Notes: a model not told the origin generated them from the sequence alone. DNA of 41,161 bases from Candidatus Methanomarinus sp. HR1 (GCA_002926195.1 MZXQ01000095.1:1-41161), one strand, 5' to 3'. Positions 7,957 to 16,002 are shown, numbered from the stretch's first letter. Made by a program: numbers and translations.

Positions 7957-7990
7957 GTATATATTCCTATAGATTATATACTATGAAAAA
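7921..7990 (+). repeat. Hairpin repeat R3 (type B)
   Basis: AGAACAAAATCC and GGATTTTCTTGA frame the core hairpin (AAAATCC 7927-7933, GGATTTT 7945-7951). AGTATATA (7956-7963) then pairs with TATATACT (7975-7982). The distal part matches the reverse complement of R1 closely, including the 14-mer AGATTATATACTAT. Confidence 0.7.
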
Positions 7991-8171
7991 TCTAAGAATC
8001 AAATAAAAGAAAAAATCCAGTTGATTTCATCCAAACGATTTAAATACTAGACGGACATATTAATTATAATAATATAAATATAATTTATTGAAAACGATCT
8101 GATATACAATTCCACGATTGTGTGGTAGCGGATTTTGGAAGGACCGCAGAAAAAAACGGGAAAGGAAAAGA

Positions 8172-8510
8172 ATGCCATCTAACCTAAAAAACGACTTGCT
8201 ATTGCTATTTTTAATCTATGTTGTTATAGACTGGATAACTACATATCAAATAGTCGCAGATCCGGAATTAGTAGAGATCAATCCTACTGTAAAACATATC
8301 ATTAATGAATTTGGATGGACAGGATTTATGGCTGCTAAATTATTAGTATTCGGATTCATATGCGGAGTAAGTATCCTGTTCACCACACTGAAAGTCGAGT
8401 ATAAAAGGAAAGTCTATTCATTTAATTGGGCATGGAAAACCCTGTATACCTTTATTATGATTTTTAACATAATTGTAATACTGAATAATATTATATTAAT
8501 AATAGAATAG
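8172..8510 (+). CDS. DUF5658-like small membrane protein
   Basis: 112 aa from the ATG at 8172, which follows AAAGGAAAAG; the frame extends upstream to 8118, but that part is only basic residues without a binding site. Three or four membrane segments are visible: 'LLLLFLIYVVIDWITTY', 'FMAAKLLVFGFICGVSILF' and 'FIMIFNIIVILNNIILII'. The pattern D-W-x-T-T in the first helix and 'ELVEINPTVKH' after it is typical of DUF5658 proteins, whose function is unknown. The stop codon lies inside the 8-bp target duplication of the mobile element that follows directly. Confidence 0.7.
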   Translation: MPSNLKNDLLLLFLIYVVIDWITTYQIVADPELVEINPTVKHIINEFGWTGFMAAKLLVFGFICGVSILFTTLKVEYKRKVYSFNWAWKTLYTFIMIFNIIVILNNIILIIE

Positions 8511-8512
8511 CG

Positions 8513-8830
8513 GTATCCACTTTAAATCTAAGGGTAATTAATACCTCTTTAAGAATCATGATAATTTAATAATTTTTTTAATGAAATATTGCCTCTTGAG
8601 AAATCTGTGTAAATCCGTGTTAATCTGTGTCTAAAAAAAAGTAAATTCTAACAAGAAAGTGTACATTGCTTACGATTCTTATCCCGGGTTATACACTATA
8701 TAAAATAGAAAGTAATCTTGATAAAGTCAGAAATTATTTTTTTCAGACACAGATTAACACAGATTAACACAGATTAAAATTCCTTAACCGATCACAAATA
8801 TCAAAATACCATACTTTTTGAAGTGGATAC
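8513..8830. mobile_element. 318-bp non-autonomous transposon (MITE-like) with 8-bp target duplication
   Basis: The ends are perfect 10-bp inverted repeats, GTATCCACTT (8513-8522) and AAGTGGATAC (8821-8830), flanked on both sides by the direct repeat GAATAGCG (8505-8512 and 8831-8838). Inside, 'aatctgtgt' units (8602-8631) are mirrored by three tandem ACACAGATTA units (8747-8776), giving a second, larger inverted repeat with a loop of about 115 bp. There is no open reading frame of useful size, so a transposase must act in trans. It fills the gap between the DUF5658 stop and the shared hairpin at the end of topA. The family is not determined. Confidence 0.8.
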
Positions 8831-8838
8831 GAATAGCG

Positions 8839-8870
8839 TAAAAATCCGGGTGTTAGCCAGGATTTTTTTC
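8839..8870. repeat. Hairpin repeat R4, terminator-like, overlapping the topA end
   Basis: AAAATCC (8841-8847) pairs with GGATTTT (8860-8866) and is followed on the plus strand by a run of T. The loop GGGTGTTAGCCA is related to the loops of the other copies. It contains the stop codon of topA (minus strand). Before the mobile element inserted it lay a few bases after the DUF5658 stop, so it could end transcription from both sides. Confidence 0.6.
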
Positions 8871-10892
8871 TTTTTCCTCCTTGAGATTTTTTTGCCATTC
8901 TATAAAATTACAATGAGGACAGCCAAGGTCCCACGGTCTCTTTCCTTTAGTAATAATCTTGATATGATTTATATTATGCTTTTCACAGACCTTATCTGTA
9001 ACAATTATCTGCCCGCTTTTTGGTAAGGGTAGCGAAAAATCACAATCCGGATATCCTGTACACCCAATAAACCGCCCACCTCGTTTTGAACGCCTTATAA
9101 TAAGATCACTACTGCATTTCTCGCATGTACCTATGATCTTGTCTTCCCTCATACCAGAACGAAGACCTTCGGTGATCTTTTCATTATTTGAAATAAGATC
9201 TTCAAATATCGTATTTAGCATTTTTCTGGATTCAGTTATAACCACATCCTCTAATTTAGTACCTTCAGCGATCATATTCATTTCCAATTCCAGAGTAGAG
9301 GTCATTTCAGGTTTGGTAATAGTATCTGCATATTTCTCCAGGGTATCTATGACAGCAAAGGCAGTATTTGTTGGCTGCAAAGGATTACCATGTACATATG
9401 CCCTGGCATAAAGCTTTGAAATGATCTCATGCCTGGTTGATTTTGTACCCAGCCCCATATCCTCCATAGTCTTGATAAGGCGGCTTTGCCCGAATCTTGC
9501 AGGTGGTTGTGTCTCTTTATCCAGATTCTGCTTATCTATGACTGTCAGGACCTGTCCTTGCGTTAGGTTTGGCAGGATCATGTCTTCGGGTTTATTGTAT
9601 GGATAATACCAGCGCCATCCTTCTTCTATAAGGCTTGCTCCCCTGGCTTTGAATTCTTCTTTTGAGATATCAATAGCAGCCCGTATTACCATCCATTGTG
9701 CCGGATCAGCAAATGTAGCAAAGAACCTGCGTACAACCAGTTCGTATATCTTCCATTCATCCGGCTTAAGTGTAGACTGCTTTACATAGGATGCCGGAAT
9801 AATAGGCGGATGGTCAGTGGTCTCTTTTTTACCACGGGTAGGAGTTAGTTCTGGCTTTTTTAACAGGCTTTGGGCGTATGGTTTAAAGACTCCTTTACAA
9901 AGGCTCTTTATGAGCCCTTTAAGATCAAGACTGGGTGAATACACGGTATTATCAGTCCTGGGATATGAAATAAAACCATTCATATAAAGGTTCTCAGCTA
10001 TTCTCATGGCATTAGAAGCAGTGATACCGATCCTGCTGGCTGCCCTGATAAACTCGGTAGTATTAAAAGGAGTGGGAGGCTGGTCTATTTTAGTATCTTT
10101 TTTTATCGTAACAACTACAGCCTTATCACCCAGCTTACTAAAGATCTGTTCAGCTTCCTCCTTATCCCATATCCTTCCGGCTTTGTGACTGGCTATAAAT
10201 TCAATACCACCCACATCATCTATAAGAGTGACAGTGATCTCCCAGTATGGTTTAGGTATATGCGCCTTTCTTTCACGTTCTCTATCAACCAGTAGTGCCA
10301 ACGTAGGCGTTTGTACCCTACCAACACTTAAAAATAGATTGCCCAGCCGTCCGCCTGTGATAGAAATGTGCCTGGTAAGGGCTGCACCCCAGATCAGATC
10401 TATGATCTGTCTGCACTCACCTGCATCTGCCAGATTGAAATCTACAGGCACAGGGTTGTCAAATGACTTTATGATCTCAGTTTTGGTTATTGTACTGTAA
10501 TGGATCCGATCTACTTTCACCTTTGAATTAACATCTTTAATGATCTTTAGTGCTTCCGCACCGATCAGTTCTCCTTCTCTATCGTAATCCGTAGCGATAT
10601 TAATATGCTCTGCCTTTTTGCCAAGCTTTCGCAGGGCAGATACGATCTTTTTCTGAGTAGGGGTTGTGATGATCTCGGCATATATTAACTCCTTACTATC
10701 AACACTCTGCCAATTGTTATATTCTTTAGGGAAATCTACAGAGACAACATGACCACTCAACCCCATAACGATTTTATTTTCCCACTGGTATGTATCAACT
10801 CCATTTACTCTCACCTGTTCTGGTTTTTTTGGTGCGAGTATGGACGCGATCCTCTTTGCCGTATTGTGTTTTTCTGTGATTATCAGATGCAT
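8853..10892 (-). CDS. topA: DNA topoisomerase I (type IA)
   Basis: 679 aa. It relaxes negatively supercoiled DNA through a transient 5'-phosphotyrosine link. The Toprim domain shows the catalytic Glu in 'IITEKHN' (E7) and 'DYDREGE' (102-108); the active tyrosine is in 'FISYPRTDN' near residue 310, preceded by the 'SVGRVQTPTLALLV' segment. At the C-terminus there is a CxxC...CxxxxxC zinc-ribbon ('CEKC', 'CTGYPDC') and a second cysteine/histidine cluster ('VCEKH', 'CPHC'). GAGGT lies 7 bases before the ATG. The last residues ('NPG') and the stop are encoded by hairpin repeat R4. Confidence 0.95.
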   Translation of the reverse strand: MHLIITEKHNTAKRIASILAPKKPEQVRVNGVDTYQWENKIVMGLSGHVVSVDFPKEYNNWQSVDSKELIYAEIITTPTQKKIVSALRKLGKKAEHINIATDYDREGELIGAEALKIIKDVNSKVKVDRIHYSTITKTEIIKSFDNPVPVDFNLADAGECRQIIDLIWGAALTRHISITGGRLGNLFLSVGRVQTPTLALLVDRERERKAHIPKPYWEITVTLIDDVGGIEFIASHKAGRIWDKEEAEQIFSKLGDKAVVVTIKKDTKIDQPPTPFNTTEFIRAASRIGITASNAMRIAENLYMNGFISYPRTDNTVYSPSLDLKGLIKSLCKGVFKPYAQSLLKKPELTPTRGKKETTDHPPIIPASYVKQSTLKPDEWKIYELVVRRFFATFADPAQWMVIRAAIDISKEEFKARGASLIEEGWRWYYPYNKPEDMILPNLTQGQVLTVIDKQNLDKETQPPARFGQSRLIKTMEDMGLGTKSTRHEIISKLYARAYVHGNPLQPTNTAFAVIDTLEKYADTITKPEMTSTLELEMNMIAEGTKLEDVVITESRKMLNTIFEDLISNNEKITEGLRSGMREDKIIGTCEKCSSDLIIRRSKRGGRFIGCTGYPDCDFSLPLPKSGQIIVTDKVCEKHNINHIKIITKGKRPWDLGCPHCNFIEWQKNLKEEKEKNPG

Positions 10893-11060
10893 TCGACAAC
10901 CTCGTACTATGATAAATGTACTTCAAATATATTATTTAGATAAATAGTTTTGGTATGTTTTGGCATTAATTCAGTTATTTTTAGACATGTATTCAACATA
11001 ACTTAAAAAAATAGTGGATGAAAATGATTAAATATTTATTGAATACATACCAATTGAAAA

Positions 11061-11071
11061 GGTTTATAAAA
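11061..11071 (+). promoter_or_regulatory. TATA-like box before the PAS-STAS gene
   Basis: GGTTTATAAAA lies about 50 bases before the ATG at 11116, giving a predicted leader of about 20 bases that contains the strong ribosome binding site CCGGAGGT (11101-11108). This is the only promoter seen for the four-gene cassette that follows. Confidence 0.45.
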
Positions 11072-11115
11072 TCAAAAAAAAATAGTATTTATTTTATTTA
11101 TCCGGAGGTTACCAC

Positions 11116-13710
11116 ATGAATAACGTAACAGATAGATTGCCATTAAGATATATAGAAAAAGAGCTACAGTTAATTAGCCTGGATTCACTGGTAATGTTCG
11201 ATCTGAATGGGATTATTGTAGATGTGAATGAAGCAACAGTCAAAGCCACAGGCAACAGCAGGGAAGAGTTGATAAGAACACCATTCGCTGATTATTTCAC
11301 TGATTCTAAAAGGGCACAAAAAGGTGTGAACCTGGTCTTTGAAACCGGAGAGGTCAGGGATTACGAGCTGATTATGAAAACAAAGGATGGAACCGAGATC
11401 ATAGTCTCATATAATGCTTCGGTCTATAAAGACCAGAGTGGAAAGATTATTGGTGCCTTTGCTGCCGCCCGTGATATTACCGAGCGAAAGCGTTCAGATG
11501 TGAAAATTCACAATCTTCAGCGTTATAATCGAGGCTTGATCGAAACAAGCCTCGATCCACTGGTAACATTCGATCAGAATGGAATTATTATGGACGTGAA
11601 CGAGGCTACAATTAAAGCTACCGGCAGAAGCAGGGAAGAGTTGATAGGAACACCATTCGCTGATTATTTCACAGACCCTGAAAAGGCACAAAAAGGTGTG
11701 AACCTGGTTTTCGGACTAGGTGAGGTTCGGAATTATGAGCTGGTCATGAAAGCCAGAGATGGAACCGAAACCATTGTTGCTTATAACGCATCGGTCTATA
11801 AAGATGAGACCGAACAGATAGTCGGAGCTTTTGCTGCTGCTCGTGACATCACCGAACGAAAAAATGCTGAAATTGCACTAAGTGAAAGTAAAGCAGAACT
11901 CGACCTCATTTTCCGGATTGCTGCTGATGCAATGTGTGTAATAGATGCTGATTTTAACATCATCAAGGTAAATAAAACCTTTATCAGATTGGTGGGCATG
12001 AATGAAGATAAAATTATCGGTAAGAAATGCTACGATATCTTTAGCGGGGAATTCTGCCATACTAAAGATTGTCCACTCGAGATGATAAAAAAGGGAAAAG
12101 AGTTTGTTGAACGTGAATCTGTCAAGAAGCTACCGAACGGTAAAGAGATACCTATTATTCTGAGTGCTGCAAGATTTGATAAAAACGGAAAATTTGTAGG
12201 AATTGTAGAGGATTTTAAAGATATCACCGGGCTCAAGAATGCTAAAAAGGAAATACAGGATCTTCAGCGCTACTATCGGGGATTAATTGAGATAAACCTC
12301 GATCCTCTGGTAACCTTTGACAAGAAAGGTATTATTCTGGATGTGAACGAGGCTACAATTAAAGCTACCGGCAGAAGCAGGGAAGAGTTGATAGGAACAC
12401 CATTCGCTGATTATTTCACAGACCCTGAAAAGGCACAAAAAGGTGTGAACCTGGTCTTTGGAATAGGGGAGTTTTGGAATTATGAGCTGGTCATGAAAGC
12501 CAAGGATGGAACCGAAATCATTGTTGCTTATAACGCATCGGTCTATAAAGATGAGACCGGACAGATAGTCGGAGCTTTTGCTGCCGCTCGTGACATCACC
12601 GAGCGAAAAAATGCTGAAATTGCACTAAGTGAAAGTAAAACAGAACTTGACCTCATCTTCCAGATCGCTGCTAATGCAATGTGTGTGATAGATGCTGATT
12701 TTAACATCATCAAGGTGAATAAAACCTTTATCAGATTGGTGGGCATGAATGAAGATAAAATCATCGGTAAGAAATGCTACAATATCTTTAGCGGGGAATG
12801 CTGCCATACTAAAGAATGTCCACTCGAGATGATAAAAAAAGGAGAAGAGTTTGTTGAGCGAGAATCTGTAAAGATACGACCGGACGGTAAAGAGATACCT
12901 ATTATTCTGAATGCTGCAAGATTTGATCGGGACGACGAATTCTTAGGGATTGTAGAGGATTTTAAAGATATCACCGGGCTCAAGCGTGCTAAAAAGGAAA
13001 TACAGGATCTTCAGCGCTACAATCGAGGATTAATTGAGGTAAACCTCGATCCTCTTTTAACCTTTGACAAGAAAGGTATTATTCTGGATGTGAATGAGGC
13101 TACAATTAAAGCTACTGGCAGAACCCGGGAAGAGTTGATAGGAACACTTTTTGCTGATTATTTCACAGACCCTAAAAATGCAAACAAAGCTGTAGAGCTG
13201 GTCTTTGAGAACAAAGAAATAAGGGATTATGAACTGATCATCAAAGCCCGGGATGGTACCAAGACTACTGTGGCCTACAATGCATCAGTCTATAAAGATG
13301 AAGCGGGAGAGATCGTAGGGGTATTTGCCGCTGCTCGCGATATTACCGAGCGAAAAAGATCAAAGCAGGAACTGCAGGATACCATCAAGAGGCTTGAGGC
13401 ATACACTGGCCGCGTTAATAGTCTGATGGTAACTATATTAGAAGAGATATCCGACGTCAAAACAAAAGCTATCATTCTTGATATTACAGGAATAGAACAG
13501 GATATTGAAACATTGAATCCTCTGATCAACATTGCACGATATGCAAAGCTACTTGATGCAACATGCATTATAACAGGTATTAAACCTGAAACAGTGCAAA
13601 GATTGTCTGGTCTTGGAGTTGTGTTAGATCCTGTCACTGCAGAACGATCCCTGGAGGAAGGGTTAAGATATACAATATTGATTACAGAAGAGAATAATGA
13701 TAATAGGTGA
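11116..13710 (+). CDS. Six-PAS sensor with C-terminal RsbR-like STAS domain
   Basis: 864 aa, no transmembrane segment, so a cytoplasmic sensor. PAS domains fall at about 15-130, 135-250, 255-375, 390-500, 505-624 and 636-749, in the order A-A-B-A-B-A. A-type domains share 'GIIxDVNEAT' and 'ADYFTDP'; both B-type domains carry 'CY(D/N)IFSGE', followed by a C-H-T-K-x-C-P motif that could bind metal or sense redox. Each A domain ends with a PAC-like 'AAARDITERK'. Residues 750-864 form a STAS domain of the RsbR type ('IILDITGIEQD', 'ARYAKLLDATCIITGIKPE', 'LEEGLRY'). There is no histidine kinase domain: output is presumably by protein contact. The gene ends 4 bp before the Roadblock gene. Confidence 0.88.
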   Translation: MNNVTDRLPLRYIEKELQLISLDSLVMFDLNGIIVDVNEATVKATGNSREELIRTPFADYFTDSKRAQKGVNLVFETGEVRDYELIMKTKDGTEIIVSYNASVYKDQSGKIIGAFAAARDITERKRSDVKIHNLQRYNRGLIETSLDPLVTFDQNGIIMDVNEATIKATGRSREELIGTPFADYFTDPEKAQKGVNLVFGLGEVRNYELVMKARDGTETIVAYNASVYKDETEQIVGAFAAARDITERKNAEIALSESKAELDLIFRIAADAMCVIDADFNIIKVNKTFIRLVGMNEDKIIGKKCYDIFSGEFCHTKDCPLEMIKKGKEFVERESVKKLPNGKEIPIILSAARFDKNGKFVGIVEDFKDITGLKNAKKEIQDLQRYYRGLIEINLDPLVTFDKKGIILDVNEATIKATGRSREELIGTPFADYFTDPEKAQKGVNLVFGIGEFWNYELVMKAKDGTEIIVAYNASVYKDETGQIVGAFAAARDITERKNAEIALSESKTELDLIFQIAANAMCVIDADFNIIKVNKTFIRLVGMNEDKIIGKKCYNIFSGECCHTKECPLEMIKKGEEFVERESVKIRPDGKEIPIILNAARFDRDDEFLGIVEDFKDITGLKRAKKEIQDLQRYNRGLIEVNLDPLLTFDKKGIILDVNEATIKATGRTREELIGTLFADYFTDPKNANKAVELVFENKEIRDYELIIKARDGTKTTVAYNASVYKDEAGEIVGVFAAARDITERKRSKQELQDTIKRLEAYTGRVNSLMVTILEEISDVKTKAIILDITGIEQDIETLNPLINIARYAKLLDATCIITGIKPETVQRLSGLGVVLDPVTAERSLEEGLRYTILITEENNDNR
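11515..13008 (+). repeat. Tandem 747-bp duplication inside the PAS gene
   Basis: Units 11515-12261 and 12262-13008 each encode one A-type plus one B-type PAS domain (249 residues). Long stretches are identical at the DNA level, for example over 100 bp around 11596-11705 against 12343-12452. A third A-type unit follows in the same register at 13009. The reading frame is kept because the period is a multiple of three. Confidence 0.85.
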
Positions 13711-13714
13711 GAGT

Positions 13715-14092
13715 ATGGCGCAAACTAAAAAAGAAAAGCTGGATCAGGTACTGGCCAAATTCATGCAGGTTGGACAGATAAGCGCTGCAGGGATAGTGAG
13801 TACTGAAGGACTGCTGATAACATCAATAATGCCGCCTGATATGAATGAACGCATTGTCGGTGCACTGTGCTCGACAATTATAGCAAGTGCCCAGACAGCA
13901 AGTTCGCAAATGGGAACCGGAGAAGTAGCAGAGGTTAATGTAAAGACCGAACACGGTGTATTATTGTTAAAGCCATCGGGAGAAAAGGCACTATTCTTTG
14001 CACTGGCGCAGGTAGAAGCCCAGCTTGGTCTGATCACAGTCGAGATCGAAATAAGGGCCAAACAGGTTCAGGAGATACTGGAAGAGGTATAG
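13715..14092 (+). CDS. Roadblock/LC7 domain protein (MglB-like)
   Basis: 125 aa from the ATG at 13715, which has GGTGAG 5 bases upstream. The sequence follows the Roadblock/LC7 fold: a first helix 'KLDQVLAKFMQV', strand 'SAAGIVSTEGLLITSIMP', a long helix 'ERIVGALCSTIIASAQTAS', then strands 'VNVKTEHGVLLLKPS' and 'ALFFALA' and a final helix. Such proteins dimerise and regulate small GTPases, as MglB does for MglA and Ragulator does for Rag proteins. Its position directly before a gene with a Ras-like GTPase domain makes that GTPase the likely partner (inference). Confidence 0.85.
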   Translation: MAQTKKEKLDQVLAKFMQVGQISAAGIVSTEGLLITSIMPPDMNERIVGALCSTIIASAQTASSQMGTGEVAEVNVKTEHGVLLLKPSGEKALFFALAQVEAQLGLITVEIEIRAKQVQEILEEV

Positions 14093-14096
14093 GATA

Positions 14097-15281
14097 ATGG
14101 ATATGAAAAAAACCTATATTCCGCGACTGGATGATATCCTGAAAGGGGGTACACCCCCTGGAACATCCGTATTATTCAATGCAATACCAGGTATGCTGTG
14201 TGATGTTTTCGGTTATCAGATCATTGCCCAACGTATACATCACAATAAAGAGATAGGATTTATTTATACTAATACACGTACACCTGCTGAGATTTCGCGT
14301 GTATTTGATAAATACGGATGGGACCTAATAACACCTTTGCAATCAGGTCAGTTATTCTTTGTTGATTCCATCTCCCCTATGATGGGAGTGCCACCGATTG
14401 GCAGATACTGTATTGATGATTTTAATAAAAGCAAAGATACCGTATTAAGTGCGATCAGTGACATAGCTGGCGGTACGGCAGTGATCGAAAATGTAGCCAC
14501 ACTCATTGACTCTATTGGTGCAAATAACACCATGGAATTGATCAGGGCATGGAATGAAGCTGCTAACAAGCACAATGTAAATATAATATATATATTTACC
14601 AGATGGGATTATGAGGACCGGATGATAGATCAACTGACAGGTCTTATCAACTGTACGATAGAACTTTTTGGTATAGAAGAAAGAGTAATGTACAGACAGG
14701 TCTATGTAGTTGTAAAGTCCAGTTGGAGTACAATATCTAAGACTAAAACATTCTTCGAGCTGGTAATGCCCGGAGGGGTCAAAGTATTTATTCCAAAGCT
14801 GTTAGTAACCGGACCCTATAACGCAGGAAAGACTGCATTTGTTCATGCGATCTCCCAGAATGCCGTCTCGGTAGATAGGCAGGCATATGAACTATTTCCA
14901 ACTACAGTCGGACTGGATATAGGACATATTGATTACAAGGGATTTTCTGCTGACATCTTTGGTACACCTGGTCAGGAGCGGTTTGATCTATTACTTGAGC
15001 CACTATCAAGAGAAGCGATCGGTGCATTTATTGTAATTGACTCAACCCAACCAAATACCTTTACCCGTGCAAAGGAAATGATCGATATGTGCCGTGCAGA
15101 AGTAATACCAAAGGTAATTGTTGCCAATAAGCAAGACCTCTCAGGTGCTATGCGGCCGGAAGAGATAAAAAAACGCATGGCATTATGGGAAGATGTACAT
15201 ATAGTGCCAGTTTCAGTAAAGAAAAATAAAGGGATCAATCAAACGCTTAATTCACTTTTTGATCTTATATACAGAGTATAA
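14097..15281 (+). CDS. KaiC/RecA-like domain (degenerate P-loop) fused to a Ras-like small GTPase
   Basis: 394 aa. Residues 1-225 follow the KaiC/GvpD/RadA-like fold ('IPRLDDILKGGTPPGTSVLF', then 'IGFIYTNTRTPAEISRVF'), but where Walker A should be (about 28-36) the sequence is 'NAIPGMLCDVF', without the GK[ST], so this domain probably does not hydrolyse ATP. Residues from about 230 on are a small GTPase with all boxes: G1 'GPYNAGKT', G2 Thr in 'TTVGLDIG', G3 'DIFGTPGQERF', G4 'NKQD', G5 'VPVSVKK'. The switch II 'GTPGQERF' resembles Arf/Rab/MglA types. It lies 4 bp after the Roadblock gene and 8 bp before an intact KaiC-like gene. The GTPase is predicted to be active. Confidence 0.85.
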   Translation: MDMKKTYIPRLDDILKGGTPPGTSVLFNAIPGMLCDVFGYQIIAQRIHHNKEIGFIYTNTRTPAEISRVFDKYGWDLITPLQSGQLFFVDSISPMMGVPPIGRYCIDDFNKSKDTVLSAISDIAGGTAVIENVATLIDSIGANNTMELIRAWNEAANKHNVNIIYIFTRWDYEDRMIDQLTGLINCTIELFGIEERVMYRQVYVVVKSSWSTISKTKTFFELVMPGGVKVFIPKLLVTGPYNAGKTAFVHAISQNAVSVDRQAYELFPTTVGLDIGHIDYKGFSADIFGTPGQERFDLLLEPLSREAIGAFIVIDSTQPNTFTRAKEMIDMCRAEVIPKVIVANKQDLSGAMRPEEIKKRMALWEDVHIVPVSVKKNKGINQTLNSLFDLIYRV

Positions 15282-15289
15282 TAACAAAA

Positions 15290-15979
15290 ATGATACAATC
15301 TACCAGATCAGGGATCACAGGTCTTGATGAATTAATTGGCGGCGGATTCCCTAATAATACTATTACATTGATCTATGGGCCACCGAAGACAGGTAAGTCC
15401 ATATTTTGTTACCAGTTCCTGCAACAGGCAATAACTGATGATGAATACTGCCTTTATATAATGACAGATTACAATCTTTCACAACTTGAAGAAACAATGA
15501 TGTATTTCAAATGGTTTATTCATGACTATTTTACTAAAAAGCAGCTTTATGTGATGGATATTGCATCAGGGTCGGTTGGTGCTGTCCAAAAAGAAACTGC
15601 TTCATTCAAGATATCTTCACCACAGAATCCAACAGAGATCATTAGCGAGATTATTGAGGAATTACAGTCCATCTACCAAAAAACGCATACATTCAGATCA
15701 ATTCTTGATTCTGCAACTACCCTGTTTGCCTACAATTCACCAATACTTATGATCAGGGTACTTAAATCATATACTATGAGGATAAAATTGGCTGGAAGTA
15801 CAGGCATAATCATCTATACGGAAGGAGTGGTAGATTCACAGATAGAGACCATGTTAAAGGCAACTGTAGATAATATTGTGCATATGGATGGAAAAAAGAT
15901 AACTGTTGAAGCGATGATGGGATGTGATCATGTAAGTGCTAATTACAAGATCACTGATAAGGGGATCATTATTATTTGA
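15290..15979 (+). CDS. KaiC-like RecA-superfamily ATPase
   Basis: 229 aa, a single KaiC/RadA-like domain: 'SGITGLDELIGGGFPNNT' at the start, intact Walker A 'GPPKTGKS' (30-37), 'YIMTDYNLSQLEETM', and 'RSILDSATTLFAY' as the Walker B region with Asp. There is no second KaiC domain and no DNA-binding extension. Single-domain KaiC-like proteins in archaea are thought to be phospho- or nucleotide-dependent switches (for example near archaellum and gas-vesicle genes). It is the last gene of the cassette, and the intact partner of the degenerate domain encoded just upstream. No ribosome binding site stands out before the ATG. Confidence 0.82.
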   Translation: MIQSTRSGITGLDELIGGGFPNNTITLIYGPPKTGKSIFCYQFLQQAITDDEYCLYIMTDYNLSQLEETMMYFKWFIHDYFTKKQLYVMDIASGSVGAVQKETASFKISSPQNPTEIISEIIEELQSIYQKTHTFRSILDSATTLFAYNSPILMIRVLKSYTMRIKLAGSTGIIIYTEGVVDSQIETMLKATVDNIVHMDGKKITVEAMMGCDHVSANYKITDKGIIII

Positions 15980-16002
15980 TTATTTATTATTTAGTCATTC
16001 GA

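Larger units (their letters stand above)
7308..8171. other. Gene-poor decayed region with repeats
   Basis: This 864-bp stretch has no intact gene of ordinary size. It contains a GC-rich block (about 7385-7580) with a possible 43-aa minus-strand frame, the hairpin repeats R2 and R3, a truncated RelE-like start between them, and an AT-rich leader (about 8030-8170) for the DUF5658 gene. Before R2, a plus-strand frame reading 'FISTFHEVAVELIEKLL' around 7640-7690 resembles a PIN-domain fragment, but too weakly to call. Confidence 0.6.

Noticed and set aside
8744..8780. ACACAGATTA tandem units as a small CRISPR array
   Set aside because: The units are directly adjacent with no spacers, and are mirrored at 8602-8631; they belong to the inverted-repeat interior of the mobile element.
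11494..13637. Several minus-strand frames inside the PAS gene, some repeated
   Set aside because: They recur only because the underlying PAS DNA is duplicated; no binding sites and no recognisable protein.
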